DNA from: CAZXEJ01 sp964639895
Lineage (GTDB): Bacteria > Desulfobacterota_D > UBA1144 > Nemesobacterales > JADFKM01
DNA: 56,934 nucleotides
Direction: 5' to 3'
Assembly (NCBI GenBank): GCA_964639895.1
Contig: CAZXEJ010000010.1
Coordinates: 1-56,934 of the forward strand
Positions 6,444 through 18,413 of this stretch are shown piece by piece. The position numbers and the translations under genes were made by a program. Under the pieces are notes generated by a model. It was not told where the DNA came from. It was given only the letters and a program-made list of their open reading frames with translations, and made no database searches. Numbering within the stretch: position 1 is the first letter of the stretch; each line of letters starts with the position of its first letter.

Positions 6444-8858
6444 ATGAAGACCGGCAACAGGTGGGTTCTCATAATAGGCAGCGACGCCGAATGCTGCAGC
6501 CGCCTGAGCTCCGCACTCAAGAGCGGGGACCTCGTCACAACCGTCGTGCTGAACTACAAGGAGGGCCTCGAGCGCCTGCTCTACGAGAAGCCCGACCTTG
6601 CCGTCATAGAGCTGATCTATACCGGCCTCGGCAGCCCGTTGATCGAGAAGATCACCTCGTCGGGCGTCTACGAGGTGGTCACCACGGACGGCGCCAACTC
6701 CTCTTCCCGATGGCCCGCTCCGGGCAGGCGCCCCGTCTTCGTCGTCGAGAAGGAAGACGACGTGGACGAGGTGCTCCGTATGGTCGAAGACTATCTCCCC
6801 CGCTCGCGTTCGCGGTTCACCATACCCGAGGGAAGTCTCTCCGGCAGGCTGCACGGTCCGTACTTCCCACGGTTGCTTGCCGACTTGTGGGGTGAGAAGG
6901 CCACCGGCGTGTTGAGGGTCCATTCGACGGCGACACTCATCGTCTACATAGTTGACGGCATGCTCGCCTACGCCGAGGGGGGCGACCTGGATACGGCGCT
7001 GGGACGAATGTTGCTCGCCCAGGGCAGGATAACCGAAGAGCAGTACGATAAGGCCGTCCAGAAGGGGGCCGAGTACGGTCTCAAGATGGGATACGTACTC
7101 ATAGAGATGGGTCTCATGACCCCGCACGAACTGAGCGAGCTGCTGAAAAGGCAGGTGGAGGAGAAGATCGTCCGCGGCTTCAAGTATACGGACGGCGTCT
7201 TCTCCTTCGTGGCGACCAACCACAAGTTTCTAGATGCGGCCGTCTCCTACAGGCTGCCGCCCCTTCCCGTCCTGCACGAAGGCGTAAGGCGGTTCCTCGA
7301 TCTCGATACGTTGAGGAACATCCTTATTCCCTCGCCCGCACCCGAGCCGTCGCGCCTCTACATCGATTCGCGCTTCGAGGAGGACGTCTACTCGGCCGGC
7401 CTCACCCCCAAGCAGCTCAGGTTCGTCCAACATCTTACCGACGGCGCAGAAGTCGGCGGAGTGGTAGCGGGCAGCCAGCTCGGAGAGTTCGAGACCCTGA
7501 ACCTGCTATACTTCCTCTCGCTCACGGGTTACTTGAACGTCCCGGCGGCGGCCGAGGTCGAGGCCTCCTTCTGGGAGCCGCTCCCCGAAGAGGAGGCGGC
7601 CGAACTCCGTGGCACCCCACACGTTGAAACCGGAGCGACGGCCGTGGCCGGTGCCGGCGGGAGTGGCGTCGCAGGCGGTGAGGGATTCGCTGCGGGCGGC
7701 TTTCAGGTGGCCGAGAACGTCATGGGGACCGCTTCCCACGCACATTCGGGTGAAGCACCGCCCGGTGCCGACGAGAGCGAGGTGGAGCTCGGAATCGATC
7801 ACTCGCGGCTCGACCCGCCTCCAGGTGCGACCCCGGAGGAGCTCAATTTCGAGATAATATCCTTCCCCGGCGACGGCGGTGACTCCGCGTTCTCAAGCGC
7901 GCCGCGACCGGAGGCGGGGGATGCCGATGTATCCGGCGGCCGAGCAGCGGCAAGTGCGGCCGGCGAGGCGGAGTGGGATCAGGATTTGGATCGGGAGATT
8001 GTAGAGATAATGCGGTCGGAGCAGGCGGGTCGCTCGCAAGAGACGGCGGCGACCGCCGGTTCATCGGCCGGCGGCGCCGAGGCCGTCGATGTAGGGTCCG
8101 CGGGCGCGGGGAGGGAGGGGCTTACTCCTGAGCAGCTCAAGCTCGTCGAGGAGATAGAGCGGCTCCATCCTCGGCTCGAAGAGATTGGGCACTACGAGAT
8201 ACTGGGGCTTCCGAGGGACGCTGTCATAGACGACATAAAGTCCTCCTACTTCGTGCTGGCCAAGAAGTTCCACCCCGACAGGAACACCTTCCTTGAGGGA
8301 GAGTTGCGTGATAAGGCCAAGGACATCTTCGTCCGCCTGTCCAAGGCCTACGAGGTGCTGAGCAACCCGACCCAACGCGAGCTGTACGACTCGAAGCTCA
8401 CGCCGGACGACCTGCAGGAACAGGTCAAGGGGCTGTTCGAGGCCGAGAGCGCCTTCAAGGAAGGCGTGGTTCACCTGCGCAACCGCCGCTACGATCTGGC
8501 CGTCGAGCAGTTTGAGAAGGCCCTCGAGCTCAAGCCGGACGAAGGCGAGTACCTTGCCTACCTTACGTGGGCGAGGTTTCTGAGCGCCCCGAGAAAGGAT
8601 GCCGTCCTCGACGACGTACTCGGCGAGCTCGAGCGTGCAGTCGAGATGAACCCCAATTGCGCCGACACCCACTACTTCCTGGGATGTGTCTACAAGCACA
8701 AGGACGATCTCAGGGCTGCCGAAAGGAACTTCACCCGTGCCGTGGAGTGCGACCCGAACTTCATCGAAGCCAAGCGTGAGCTCTGGCTGCTGCGCAAGCG
8801 GGGCTCCGAGAAGAAGAAGAAACACCGCTCCTTCTTCGCCAGTCTCTTCAAAAGATAA
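6444..8858 (+). CDS. Receiver-like / DUF4388 / J-domain / TPR fusion protein
   Basis: About 804 residues in four parts. Residues 5-125 look like a response-regulator receiver fold (WVLIIGSD, then PDLAVIEL) with Glu where the phospho-acceptor Asp should be. Residues ~130-275 are a DUF4388 (PATAN) domain (GSLSGRLHGPYFPRLLADLW). A disordered Gly/Ala/Glu-rich stretch spans ~370-560. Residues 583-650 are a complete J-domain (HYEILGLP, HPD at 610-612, YDSKL), the DnaK ATPase-stimulating part. TPR-like helices occupy ~665-790 (DLAVEQFEKALELKP). The tail is basic. Start choice is between GTG 6441 and ATG 6444; AGGGG favours the ATG. It probably recruits DnaK to an unknown site; DUF4388 proteins are common in Desulfobacterota and Myxococcota. 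Confidence 0.88.
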   Translation: MKTGNRWVLIIGSDAECCSRLSSALKSGDLVTTVVLNYKEGLERLLYEKPDLAVIELIYTGLGSPLIEKITSSGVYEVVTTDGANSSSRWPAPGRRPVFVVEKEDDVDEVLRMVEDYLPRSRSRFTIPEGSLSGRLHGPYFPRLLADLWGEKATGVLRVHSTATLIVYIVDGMLAYAEGGDLDTALGRMLLAQGRITEEQYDKAVQKGAEYGLKMGYVLIEMGLMTPHELSELLKRQVEEKIVRGFKYTDGVFSFVATNHKFLDAAVSYRLPPLPVLHEGVRRFLDLDTLRNILIPSPAPEPSRLYIDSRFEEDVYSAGLTPKQLRFVQHLTDGAEVGGVVAGSQLGEFETLNLLYFLSLTGYLNVPAAAEVEASFWEPLPEEEAAELRGTPHVETGATAVAGAGGSGVAGGEGFAAGGFQVAENVMGTASHAHSGEAPPGADESEVELGIDHSRLDPPPGATPEELNFEIISFPGDGGDSAFSSAPRPEAGDADVSGGRAAASAAGEAEWDQDLDREIVEIMRSEQAGRSQETAATAGSSAGGAEAVDVGSAGAGREGLTPEQLKLVEEIERLHPRLEEIGHYEILGLPRDAVIDDIKSSYFVLAKKFHPDRNTFLEGELRDKAKDIFVRLSKAYEVLSNPTQRELYDSKLTPDDLQEQVKGLFEAESAFKEGVVHLRNRRYDLAVEQFEKALELKPDEGEYLAYLTWARFLSAPRKDAVLDDVLGELERAVEMNPNCADTHYFLGCVYKHKDDLRAAERNFTRAVECDPNFIEAKRELWLLRKRGSEKKKKHRSFFASLFKR

Positions 8859-8890
8859 AGTAGGGGTTTCGGTTTTCTTCCATTTCCGTT

Positions 8891-8896
8891 TATAAT
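8891..8896 (+). promoter_or_regulatory. -10 box before smc
   Basis: TATAAT lies in the short AT-rich gap between the J-protein gene and smc, 63 nt before the smc ATG. The best -35 at an 18-bp spacing is TTTCGG, which is poor, so the promoter may need an activator. Confidence 0.45.
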
Positions 8897-8959
8897 TGCA
8901 GAAAATCTTCTCGTCTTCTCGCGGGCCCTCCATACCCGCCCGAACCGTTGCGGGGCGCA

Positions 8960-11900
8960 ATGAGAATAAAATCCATCGAACTGATAGGGTTCAAGTCTTT
9001 CTACTACAAGACTCGTCTCGAGTTCCACCCACGGGTGAACGTTTTCGTGGGACCCAACGGCTGCGGCAAGTCCAACATACTGGACGCGTTGAAGTGGGTG
9101 CTGGGTGAGCAGAACCCACGCCGTCTGAGGGCCGACTCGATGGAGGACCTAATCTCGGCTGGCAACGAGACGCTCAAGCCGCTCGGGATGGCCGAGGTGT
9201 CGCTGGCGCTCGAGGACGGTGACGGCGAGGGGTTCAGCGAGACCGTGGTCAAGCGGCGGCTGTACCGTTCGGGCGAGAGCGAGTACTACATAAACGGTGT
9301 GCAGTGCCGCCTTAAGGATATAAGGGAGCTCTTCATCGACAAGGGGATAGGGGCACGGGCATATTCGGTCGTCGACCAGGGGATGGTAGAGCGGATGGTG
9401 ATGCTCAAGCCCGAGGAGCGGCGGTCTGTTGTCGAAGAGGTGGCGGGCATACAGAAGTACAAGCTGCGCAGGAAGGAGACGGAGTCGAAGATCCGTTCGA
9501 CGCTCGAGAATCTGGCCCGCGTTCGCGACATAAGGGCCGAGGTGGAACGGAACCTCAGGATGCTCGCCAAGCAGGCCGAGAGGGCCGAGGAGTTCAAGAA
9601 TACATCGGCCGAGGCCAAACTCGCCGAGGCGGCGCTCATCGAGTACCGGTTACGGGCGCTCGATGCCGAGACGGCTCCCCTCGTGGAGGAGAAAGAGACG
9701 CTGGCCCGCAGGATAGAGGCCTTGCGGGAGGGTTCCTCGTCCCTTCACCGTTCGATAGAGGCGCGCGAGGAGGAGCTGCGTCGGCTGCGCGGGCTCCATG
9801 CCGACGGCTCCCGCCGCATCGAAGATCTGCGTCGCCGCCTCGCACGGGCGCGCTCCGCTCTCGATGTGGCCAGGGCCGAGATAGCATCGCTCGATGACTA
9901 CGTGTCCAATCTCGGCGGCGACGCTGCCTCGCTCGCAGACGAACTGCGCACACTGGAGAACCTCCGCGCCGAGAAGGAAGCGGCGCTAGCTGCGCTTCGG
10001 GACGAGCTCAAGAAGCGGGAAGAGGAAGTGTCGCGGGCTGCCGGTTCGATCGAGGCCGAACGGAGCGAGCACGAGCGGGCGCTGGATGAGCTGGAGACAC
10101 GGAGGCGCGCGCTGATCAAGCACGTCGACGTGCAGGGTGGACTGCGCGCCGCACTACGGGCGGCCGAGAGGGAGTGCCGTGAGGTCAAGGAGCGTGCGGA
10201 GCGGTTGCATGAAGAGTTGAGGGTCGTTGAGGAGGAGGCCCGGCGCCACGGAATGCGTCTCGAATCCCTGCGCGCCGACGTGGAGGCGCTAGCGGCCAGG
10301 GCGGCGGCACTGGAAGCCGAGAGGGATGCCGCCCGGCGGGAGCTCGGGCAGCTTGAGGACGATATCGCCGCACGGCGGCGGGAGTTCGAGGGTGTGCGTC
10401 TGAGGCTCGGCGAGCTCACGTCACGGCGCGATGCCTTGGCCCAGATCGAGAGCGGCTACGAGTGGCTGCCCGAGGGCATCAGGGAGTTCGTGCTCGAGAG
10501 GAAAGGCAAGGGAGTGCTCGGCATCGTGGCCGATTTCGTAGCGCCGCTCGAAGGCTATGAGACGGCTCTTGAGGGCGCACTGGCCGAGAGGCTCAAGTGG
10601 GTGGTGGTGAGGCGGTGGAGCGATGCGTTGGAGATGGCCCGTGAGGTGGAGAGTCTCGGCCTGGGAAGGCTAACGTTCGTTGCGCTTGAGGGTGCCGAAG
10701 ACGGCCGGGGAGGAGGGGTCCGCAGGGAGGTCGACGGGGCCTTTGGCACGCCCCTCTACGAGGTCTTGCGTATCGACGACGTCTGCGCGCGGTTGATCGA
10801 GGATATGGTGTCGTCCCTCAGTGTGGTGGATGGGCTGGACGACGCTGCGGAACCGCCCGGTGGGGGGAGGGTGTGCGTGGTTACCAGGGACGGTGTCCGC
10901 CTCCATCCCCGCAGGAGCGTTTCGGCCGGGAGGTTGTCGGCGCGGGGGATATTCCTGCGGCGCAGGGAGATGGAGAGGCTTGAGGTTGAGATCGGAGCCT
11001 TGAGCGGGAGGGTTGAGTCCCTGGATGCGGAGATCCGGCGCATGGAGGACGAGCGTGGTTCCCTGCGCCGCAGGGTGGAGGATGCAGAGGGGGAGCTGCG
11101 GGCGCTGCGCCTTGCGGAGGCCGAGGCAGCAAAGGACATCTCCAACCTGGAAGAGACCCTCGCCGCAAGCCGCCGCCGTCGCCACGCGATGCTCGAAGAG
11201 CTGTCGCGGCTTGAGGCCGAAGCCGAGGACAAGCACGCCGAGATGGAGGCCGTGGGTGAGAAACTCGCCGAGAGCGAGAGCAAAAAGGCCGCACTTGAAA
11301 AAGAGATCGAGAGGCTGGAGCGCGACGTGCGACGGAAGGGGGATGTGCTGCGTGAGGGCGAGGAGAGGCTTGCCGCACTTAGGGTTGAAGCCGCCCGTTG
11401 CAGGGAGAAGTGCGCGTCGCTCGAGCACGAGGTCGAGGAGCTGGCCCGTCGCCGCAGCCTGGTGGAGGAGCGGCTCAGCGGCGTCCGGGGCGAGATGGAA
11501 CGCAGGCGTTTGGAGAGAGAGTCCAAGGAATGCGCCGCCCGACGGGCCGAGGCGGAGGCCGCATCCTTGGAGAACCAGCTCCGCTTGCTCGAGCGTGAGC
11601 AGTCCGAGAGGGCGGAGGCCCTTGAAGAGGCGGAAGAAGAGCTGGGGCGGATGAGGGGGGAACGTGAGAGGGTGTTGGGAGAGCTTGAAGACGCCGATCA
11701 GCGGTTCAGTGGCTTGACCCTGGACCTGGAGAAGCTCGCCATCGAGAGGGTGCGCCTGGGAGAGCAGAAGGCGGCCCTGCGCGAGGCCTTGCTCATGGAC
11801 GAAGACCAGCTGGCCCGTCGACTGCCCCTTCCCGCGGGGGACGGAGAGGCCGAGCGGCTGGAGCGGCGGCTGGAGCGGCTCAAGCGAAGGCTCGAGGGAT

Positions 11901-12535
11901 TCGGCCCCGTCAACCTGCTTGCGCCCGACGAATACAGGGAATTGGAGAGTCGACACGAATTCCTTACCGAGCAGATAGCCGATCTCGAGCATGCTCTCGA
12001 GGCACTCAGGAAGGCCATCAGGAAGATAGACGCCGAGAGCTCGCGCCGCTTCCTCGAGGGGTTCGGCAGGTTGGACGAGAAGTTCCGCACCGTGTTCGCC
12101 CGCCTATTCGACGGCGGCGAGGCAAAGCTTGTGCTCACCGACCCGGACGATCCGCTGGAGACCGGTGTGGACATAATGATACGGCCGCGTGGCAAGAAGT
12201 TCATCTCGACGGCTTCGCTCTCGGGCGGCGAGAAGGCGCTCTCGGCCATAGCGCTCATCATCGCCGCCTGTCTCGTCCGGCCCGCCCCCTTCCTTCTGCT
12301 CGACGAGATCGATGCCCCCCTAGACGACGTCAACACGGCTGCGTTCGCCCGCCTGATGGAGGAGATAAGCGAGATATCGCAGGTCGTCACCATAACCCAC
12401 AACAAGCGCACGATGCAGTTTGCGGGCTCCCTCGTGGGGGTGACCTCGAACGGAAGCGGCGTATCGAAGATAGTCTCGGTCAAGCTCGAAGACGCCGTCC
12501 GTAGCGTGCAGGAAAGCTCTGCCGAGGCGCTCTAG
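8960..12535 (+). CDS. smc: Chromosome partition/condensation ATPase SMC
   Basis: Encodes 1191 residues, normal for bacterial SMC. Walker A is GPNGCGKSN (31-39), the ABC signature LSGGEKALSAIA starts at ~1087, and Walker B LLLDEID (Asp1115, Glu1116) completes the ATPase head. Between them lie two long Glu/Arg/Leu-rich coiled coils, split by a hinge near 500-680 (YEWLPEGIREFVLE, then GVLGIVADFV, then GLGRLTFVALE). SMC dimers with ScpA/ScpB load near parS and extrude loops to individualise sister chromosomes. The ATG at 8960 is preferred over the TTG at 8948 because MRIKSIELIGFKSF is the family N-terminus. scpA and scpB are not in the window. Arg and Glu codons (AGG, GAG) dominate the coil. Confidence 0.97.
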   Translation: MRIKSIELIGFKSFYYKTRLEFHPRVNVFVGPNGCGKSNILDALKWVLGEQNPRRLRADSMEDLISAGNETLKPLGMAEVSLALEDGDGEGFSETVVKRRLYRSGESEYYINGVQCRLKDIRELFIDKGIGARAYSVVDQGMVERMVMLKPEERRSVVEEVAGIQKYKLRRKETESKIRSTLENLARVRDIRAEVERNLRMLAKQAERAEEFKNTSAEAKLAEAALIEYRLRALDAETAPLVEEKETLARRIEALREGSSSLHRSIEAREEELRRLRGLHADGSRRIEDLRRRLARARSALDVARAEIASLDDYVSNLGGDAASLADELRTLENLRAEKEAALAALRDELKKREEEVSRAAGSIEAERSEHERALDELETRRRALIKHVDVQGGLRAALRAAERECREVKERAERLHEELRVVEEEARRHGMRLESLRADVEALAARAAALEAERDAARRELGQLEDDIAARRREFEGVRLRLGELTSRRDALAQIESGYEWLPEGIREFVLERKGKGVLGIVADFVAPLEGYETALEGALAERLKWVVVRRWSDALEMAREVESLGLGRLTFVALEGAEDGRGGGVRREVDGAFGTPLYEVLRIDDVCARLIEDMVSSLSVVDGLDDAAEPPGGGRVCVVTRDGVRLHPRRSVSAGRLSARGIFLRRREMERLEVEIGALSGRVESLDAEIRRMEDERGSLRRRVEDAEGELRALRLAEAEAAKDISNLEETLAASRRRRHAMLEELSRLEAEAEDKHAEMEAVGEKLAESESKKAALEKEIERLERDVRRKGDVLREGEERLAALRVEAARCREKCASLEHEVEELARRRSLVEERLSGVRGEMERRRLERESKECAARRAEAEAASLENQLRLLEREQSERAEALEEAEEELGRMRGERERVLGELEDADQRFSGLTLDLEKLAIERVRLGEQKAALREALLMDEDQLARRLPLPAGDGEAERLERRLERLKRRLEGFGPVNLLAPDEYRELESRHEFLTEQIADLEHALEALRKAIRKIDAESSRRFLEGFGRLDEKFRTVFARLFDGGEAKLVLTDPDDPLETGVDIMIRPRGKKFISTASLSGGEKALSAIALIIAACLVRPAPFLLLDEIDAPLDDVNTAAFARLMEEISEISQVVTITHNKRTMQFAGSLVGVTSNGSGVSKIVSVKLEDAVRSVQESSAEAL

Positions 12536-12563
12536 CGGCTTCGCCAGCCGCCTCCGTTCCAAC

Positions 12564-12592
12564 TTGTTAACGGTCCCGTTTGCACTTATACT
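12564..12592 (+). promoter_or_regulatory. secA promoter
   Basis: TTGTTA (12564-12569), a 17-bp spacer and TATACT (12587-12592) form a good sigma70-type promoter, giving a leader of ~35 nt. That leader contains a perfect 7-bp inverted repeat (CGTCCAC 12604-12610, GTGGACG 12612-12618) abutting the GGAGGA ribosome binding site (12618-12623). Confidence 0.7.
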
Positions 12593-12632
12593 TCTTTTTT
12601 GCGCGTCCACCGTGGACGGAGGAACTCTGTAG

Positions 12633-15488
<2,856 letters not shown>

Positions 15489-16445
15489 ATGAGCACCAGG
15501 TCGCCGAACGTATCCGACGCCGCCGAGGCCGTCGCGAGGTTAGAGAGGGCCGTAGAGAGGGTGATCAAGGGGAAGTCGGATGCGGTGAGGGCCGCCATCA
15601 TCGCGTTGCTCTCGCGCGGCCACATGCTGATAGAGGACGTCCCCGGCGTGGGCAAGACGACGCTCGCCTACTGCCTGGCGCGCGGAGTCTCGCTCGAGTT
15701 CAGGCGTATACAGTTCACCAGCGACCTCATGCCCTCTGACATACTGGGCGTGTCGGTGCTCGACCCGGAAGCCGGCGAGTTCGCCTTCAAGCCCGGTCCC
15801 GTTTTCTCCAACGTGGTGCTTGCGGACGAGATCAACCGGGCCACCCCGAAGACGCAGAGCGCCTTGCTCGAGGCCATGAACGAGGGCAGCGTGACGATGG
15901 ACGGGATGACGCACGCGCTGCCGAGGCCCTTTTTCGTCATAGCCACACAGAATCCCTACGAACACAAGGGTACGTTCCCATTGCCCGAGAGCCAGCTCGA
16001 CAGGTTCTGCATCAGGATTAGCATGGGCTATCCGGACCCGGAGAGCGAGAAGGAGATACTGTTGGGCCCGTCGGGTATGGATCGTGTGCTCTCGATCGAA
16101 CCCGTCCTTGGCAGGGAGGAGCTTCTGGCGTTACAGGATATGGCCGCCAGCGTGCACGTCGACGATTCGCTTCTCGACTACATGTTGCGCATAGTAAACC
16201 TCACGCGCGATTCCAGCCGATTCGAACTGGGCGTAAGCCCCCGCGGCACGCTGGCGCTTAAGGCCGCTGCACAGGCGCGGGCGCTTGCGCACGGCCGCTC
16301 CTACTGCATACCGGACGACATCAAGGAGATGGTCGTGCCGGTGCTGGCCCACCGGGTAGTACTGGGCCGCGACGCCGGAGCGGCTCGGGGGGAGGAGGCC
16401 TACGTGCTGAGAGAACTTGTCGACAGCGTGCCGGTTCCGGTGTGA
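15489..16445 (+). CDS. MoxR-family AAA+ ATPase
   Basis: Encodes 318 residues. Walker A is GVGKTT (53-58) inside DVPGVGKTTLAYCLAR, and Walker B is VVLADEINR (Asp113, Glu114). TPKTQSALLEAMNEG, ATQNPYEHKGTFPLPESQLDRF and the C-terminal lid complete the MoxR/RavA fold. MoxR proteins act as chaperones that insert cofactors or assemble complexes, usually with a DUF58 protein and VWA-domain partners. The ATG follows the secA stop directly, so translation is probably coupled. The usual DUF58 partner is not next door: a DUF58 gene lies at 26447-27397 on the other strand. Confidence 0.94.
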   Translation: MSTRSPNVSDAAEAVARLERAVERVIKGKSDAVRAAIIALLSRGHMLIEDVPGVGKTTLAYCLARGVSLEFRRIQFTSDLMPSDILGVSVLDPEAGEFAFKPGPVFSNVVLADEINRATPKTQSALLEAMNEGSVTMDGMTHALPRPFFVIATQNPYEHKGTFPLPESQLDRFCIRISMGYPDPESEKEILLGPSGMDRVLSIEPVLGREELLALQDMAASVHVDDSLLDYMLRIVNLTRDSSRFELGVSPRGTLALKAAAQARALAHGRSYCIPDDIKEMVVPVLAHRVVLGRDAGAARGEEAYVLRELVDSVPVPV

Positions 16446-16654
16446 GCGGGTGAGAGGGGCGTGCTGAGGGGTAGCGCGGCTGGAGATGAGCGGCGGGGGC
16501 TGGACCGAGGATGCGGATGACGACGATACGCAGGTGTCGTCTATGACGGGAAGATCGGCCGAGGACGGCGACAGCGGGCGCGGGACGTGCCGAGGGGGCG
16601 GGCCGGTGGTGGCCCGGTCGTGGTGTGGCCGGTTTTGAAGGGAGGTGTAGGGCG

Positions 16655-16903
16655 ATGTTTGGAGGTGGTGAAGACGGCAGGTCTGGAAACAGGTGGGGCT
16701 TTCTCGTCGTGCCCTCGCTCGTCGTAAGCCTGCTGTTGACGCTCGTTCTCTTGCTCGTAGGGTTCCTGCTCGCTGTGCCGGTTGTCTTCGGCTTGGGACT
16801 CGCCCTATTTTTCGGCCCCCGCAGGCGCAGACGTGACACACCACCCCGCCGCGAGGGCAGGGACGTGGTCCTGGATAGGGACGACTACCGCTTCCTCGAT
16901 TAA
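16655..16903 (+). CDS. Small two-helix membrane protein, unknown
   Basis: Encodes 82 residues. GGGAGGTG lies 8 nt before the ATG. Residues ~19-54 form one long or two packed hydrophobic helices (VVPSLVVSLLLTLVLLLVGF and onward), followed by a very basic stretch (RRRRRDTPPRREGR) and an acidic tail ending DDYRFLD. The charge pattern places the tail in the cytoplasm. It is 209 nt after moxR on the same strand. I do not recognise the family. Confidence 0.6.
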   Translation: MFGGGEDGRSGNRWGFLVVPSLVVSLLLTLVLLLVGFLLAVPVVFGLGLALFFGPRRRRRDTPPRREGRDVVLDRDDYRFLD

Positions 16904-17432
16904 ACCTGTTACTTGATGTTACTACGGCGAAGTAGAGGCGGACACGGAGATCTCGTGCGTGGCCGCTGACTTCATACGCCGCTTCACTTCCCCCGAGGAC
17001 TTGGGCTTCGTGTGCATCATAAGACCAGCGTGCACTTCTTTTCTGCACGTACCATTTCGGGGTGGGGTGTTGGGTTCTGCTATCAGCCGAGTGGGGGGCG
17101 TGCCGAGAGGGAAGATGTAGGTGGGATCTGCATGTGGGACGCCTCTCTCTACCACTTACACCCTTCGTGCCACCAAATGGTCGGCCTTAGGCAAGTCATT
17201 TGCCGGAGATGCTTCAACGGAGACTACTGGCGGGATTCCGATTCCACGGACAGCCCCTACTTCTCTTACCCGTTCCCTTTCTGGCTCGCTCGTTCGATTT
17301 CTCCGGGACAGGCGTCTATCGGGCACCCCGGGCCCGAAGGGTGGACCTCGTCCGCCCGTGCCCCGTCGCGCTCTCCTCCTGCGCGCCCTCCACCCCGCGG
17401 CGCCGCGCCGTTGGGGTTGAGGGTGCTCCACT
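16904..17432. other. Gene-free stretch before phhB
   Basis: About 530 nt. A minus-strand frame (16922-17155) ends in a basic peptide (MMHTKPKSSGEVKRRMKSAA) but has no ribosome binding site and no known relative, so I do not call it. The remainder has Ser/Pro/Arg-rich frames on both strands. No RNA gene or clear terminator is seen. Confidence 0.4.
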
Positions 17433-17717
17433 TCAGGCCGCGGTCCCTTCGTCGACGGCCCTTGCGAGCTCGAAGTCCTTCTCGGTGATGCCGCCCTCGC
17501 TGTGCGTACTTGCCGAAAGTGTCACCTTGTTCCAGCGGATCGCTATGTCCGGGTGGTGGTTGAGCCGCTCGGCTATGAAGGCTACGCGCAGCGTGAAAGC
17601 AATCGAGTCGACGAAATCTTTCGTAACATAGGTCTTGGTGATCTCATCTCCGTCCAACCTCCAACCGTCGAGCTTCTCAAGTTCTCTCCTTATCTGCTCC
17701 TGGCTCAGTACGGCCAT
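17433..17717 (-). CDS. phhB: Pterin-4a-carbinolamine dehydratase (PhhB/PCD)
   Basis: Encodes 94 residues, the normal length. ERLNHHPDI and NKVTLSASTHSEGGIT contain the His-His-Pro and later His that form the active site of 4a-hydroxytetrahydrobiopterin dehydratase. The enzyme dehydrates the carbinolamine made by aromatic amino-acid hydroxylases. In bacteria without those it is thought to help molybdopterin or tetrahydrofolate turnover, which fits the adjacent folK and folD. GGGAGGCAAGAAT precedes the ATG. No phenylalanine hydroxylase gene is present here. Confidence 0.93.
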   Translation of the reverse strand: MAVLSQEQIRRELEKLDGWRLDGDEITKTYVTKDFVDSIAFTLRVAFIAERLNHHPDIAIRWNKVTLSASTHSEGGITEKDFELARAVDEGTAA

Positions 17718-17826
17718 ATTCTTGCCTCCCGGGTGGTTGTGGATACCTGTTCTAAGGATACCTAACTGATTGTGCTTCCGTCTTCCTCGGAGGCTCGGCG
17801 CCGTGGGTTGCGGCGTTTGGGAAGGG

Positions 17827-17856
17827 TTGACTGTGCGGTCGCGTTCGTTTTAGATT
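17827..17856 (+). promoter_or_regulatory. folK promoter, apparently leaderless
   Basis: TTGACT (17827-17832), an 18-bp spacer and TAGATT (17851-17856) end 7 nt before the GTG at 17864. The predicted transcript start is therefore at or next to the start codon, and no Shine-Dalgarno is present. Confidence 0.55.
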
Positions 17857-17863
17857 GTATGGG

Positions 17864-18361
17864 GTGGCTACGGTCTACATTGGGCTCGGCTCAAATCTAG
17901 GTGACAGAGTGTGCAATTGCGTGGCAGCCGTCCGTGAGCTCTCGAGTGTGTGCCGCATCGAGGCCCTCTCGTCCCTCTACGAGACGGACCCCGTCGGGGT
18001 GAAGGGGGAGCAGCCTCCCTACGTGAACGCCGTCCTCAAGGTCGCGAGCGGGCTCGATCCCTACGCGCTTCTCGAAGCCCTACAGTCCATCGAGCGCAGA
18101 CTAGGCCGTCTGAGGTCGGAGGAGCGATGGGCCCCGCGGACCATTGATCTCGACCTACTGCTCTACGATACCCTGGTTGTCGACTCACCTAGCCTCACGC
18201 TGCCCCATCCGCGGATGCACGCAAGACGCTTCGTCCTCGTACCCCTTTGTGAGATAGAGCCCACCCTCATCCACCCCGTCCTTTCCCGGCCCGTGCGGGA
18301 CATGCTCGATGGGCTGCGGGACGACCATGCGGTGAGGCTTTTGGGGCCGTTCCCGCTGTGA
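17864..18361 (+). CDS. folK: 2-amino-4-hydroxy-6-hydroxymethyldihydropteridine pyrophosphokinase
   Basis: Encodes 165 residues of HPPK. VYIGLGSNLGDR is the N-terminal signature, TDPVGVKGEQPPYVNAV follows, and RWAPRTIDLDLLLYD is the catalytic loop with the Asp pair that holds Mg-ATP. LPHPRMHARRFVLVPL is the C-terminal motif. It transfers pyrophosphate from ATP to hydroxymethyl-dihydropterin, the step before dihydropteroate synthase. The GTG at 17864 (MATVYIGLGSN) is preferred over the TTG at 17855 because it matches the family N-terminus and sits exactly where the promoter predicts transcript start. It converges on folD with a 52-nt gap. Confidence 0.93.
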   Translation: MATVYIGLGSNLGDRVCNCVAAVRELSSVCRIEALSSLYETDPVGVKGEQPPYVNAVLKVASGLDPYALLEALQSIERRLGRLRSEERWAPRTIDLDLLLYDTLVVDSPSLTLPHPRMHARRFVLVPLCEIEPTLIHPVLSRPVRDMLDGLRDDHAVRLLGPFPL

Positions 18362-18413
18362 GAGTGCATGGCGATGCTGCGTCCGGTCTGTCCTCTGATT
18401 GGGGCCGTAGGTC

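Noticed and set aside
10670..11992. 440-residue minus-strand frame inside smc
   Set aside because: Antisense shadow of the SMC coiled coil; composition reflects the complement of GAG/CGG codons.
16922..17155. Minus-strand frame ending in a basic peptide (MMHTKPKSSGEV...)
   Set aside because: No ribosome site and no recognisable relative; kept only as a remark in the gene-free entry.
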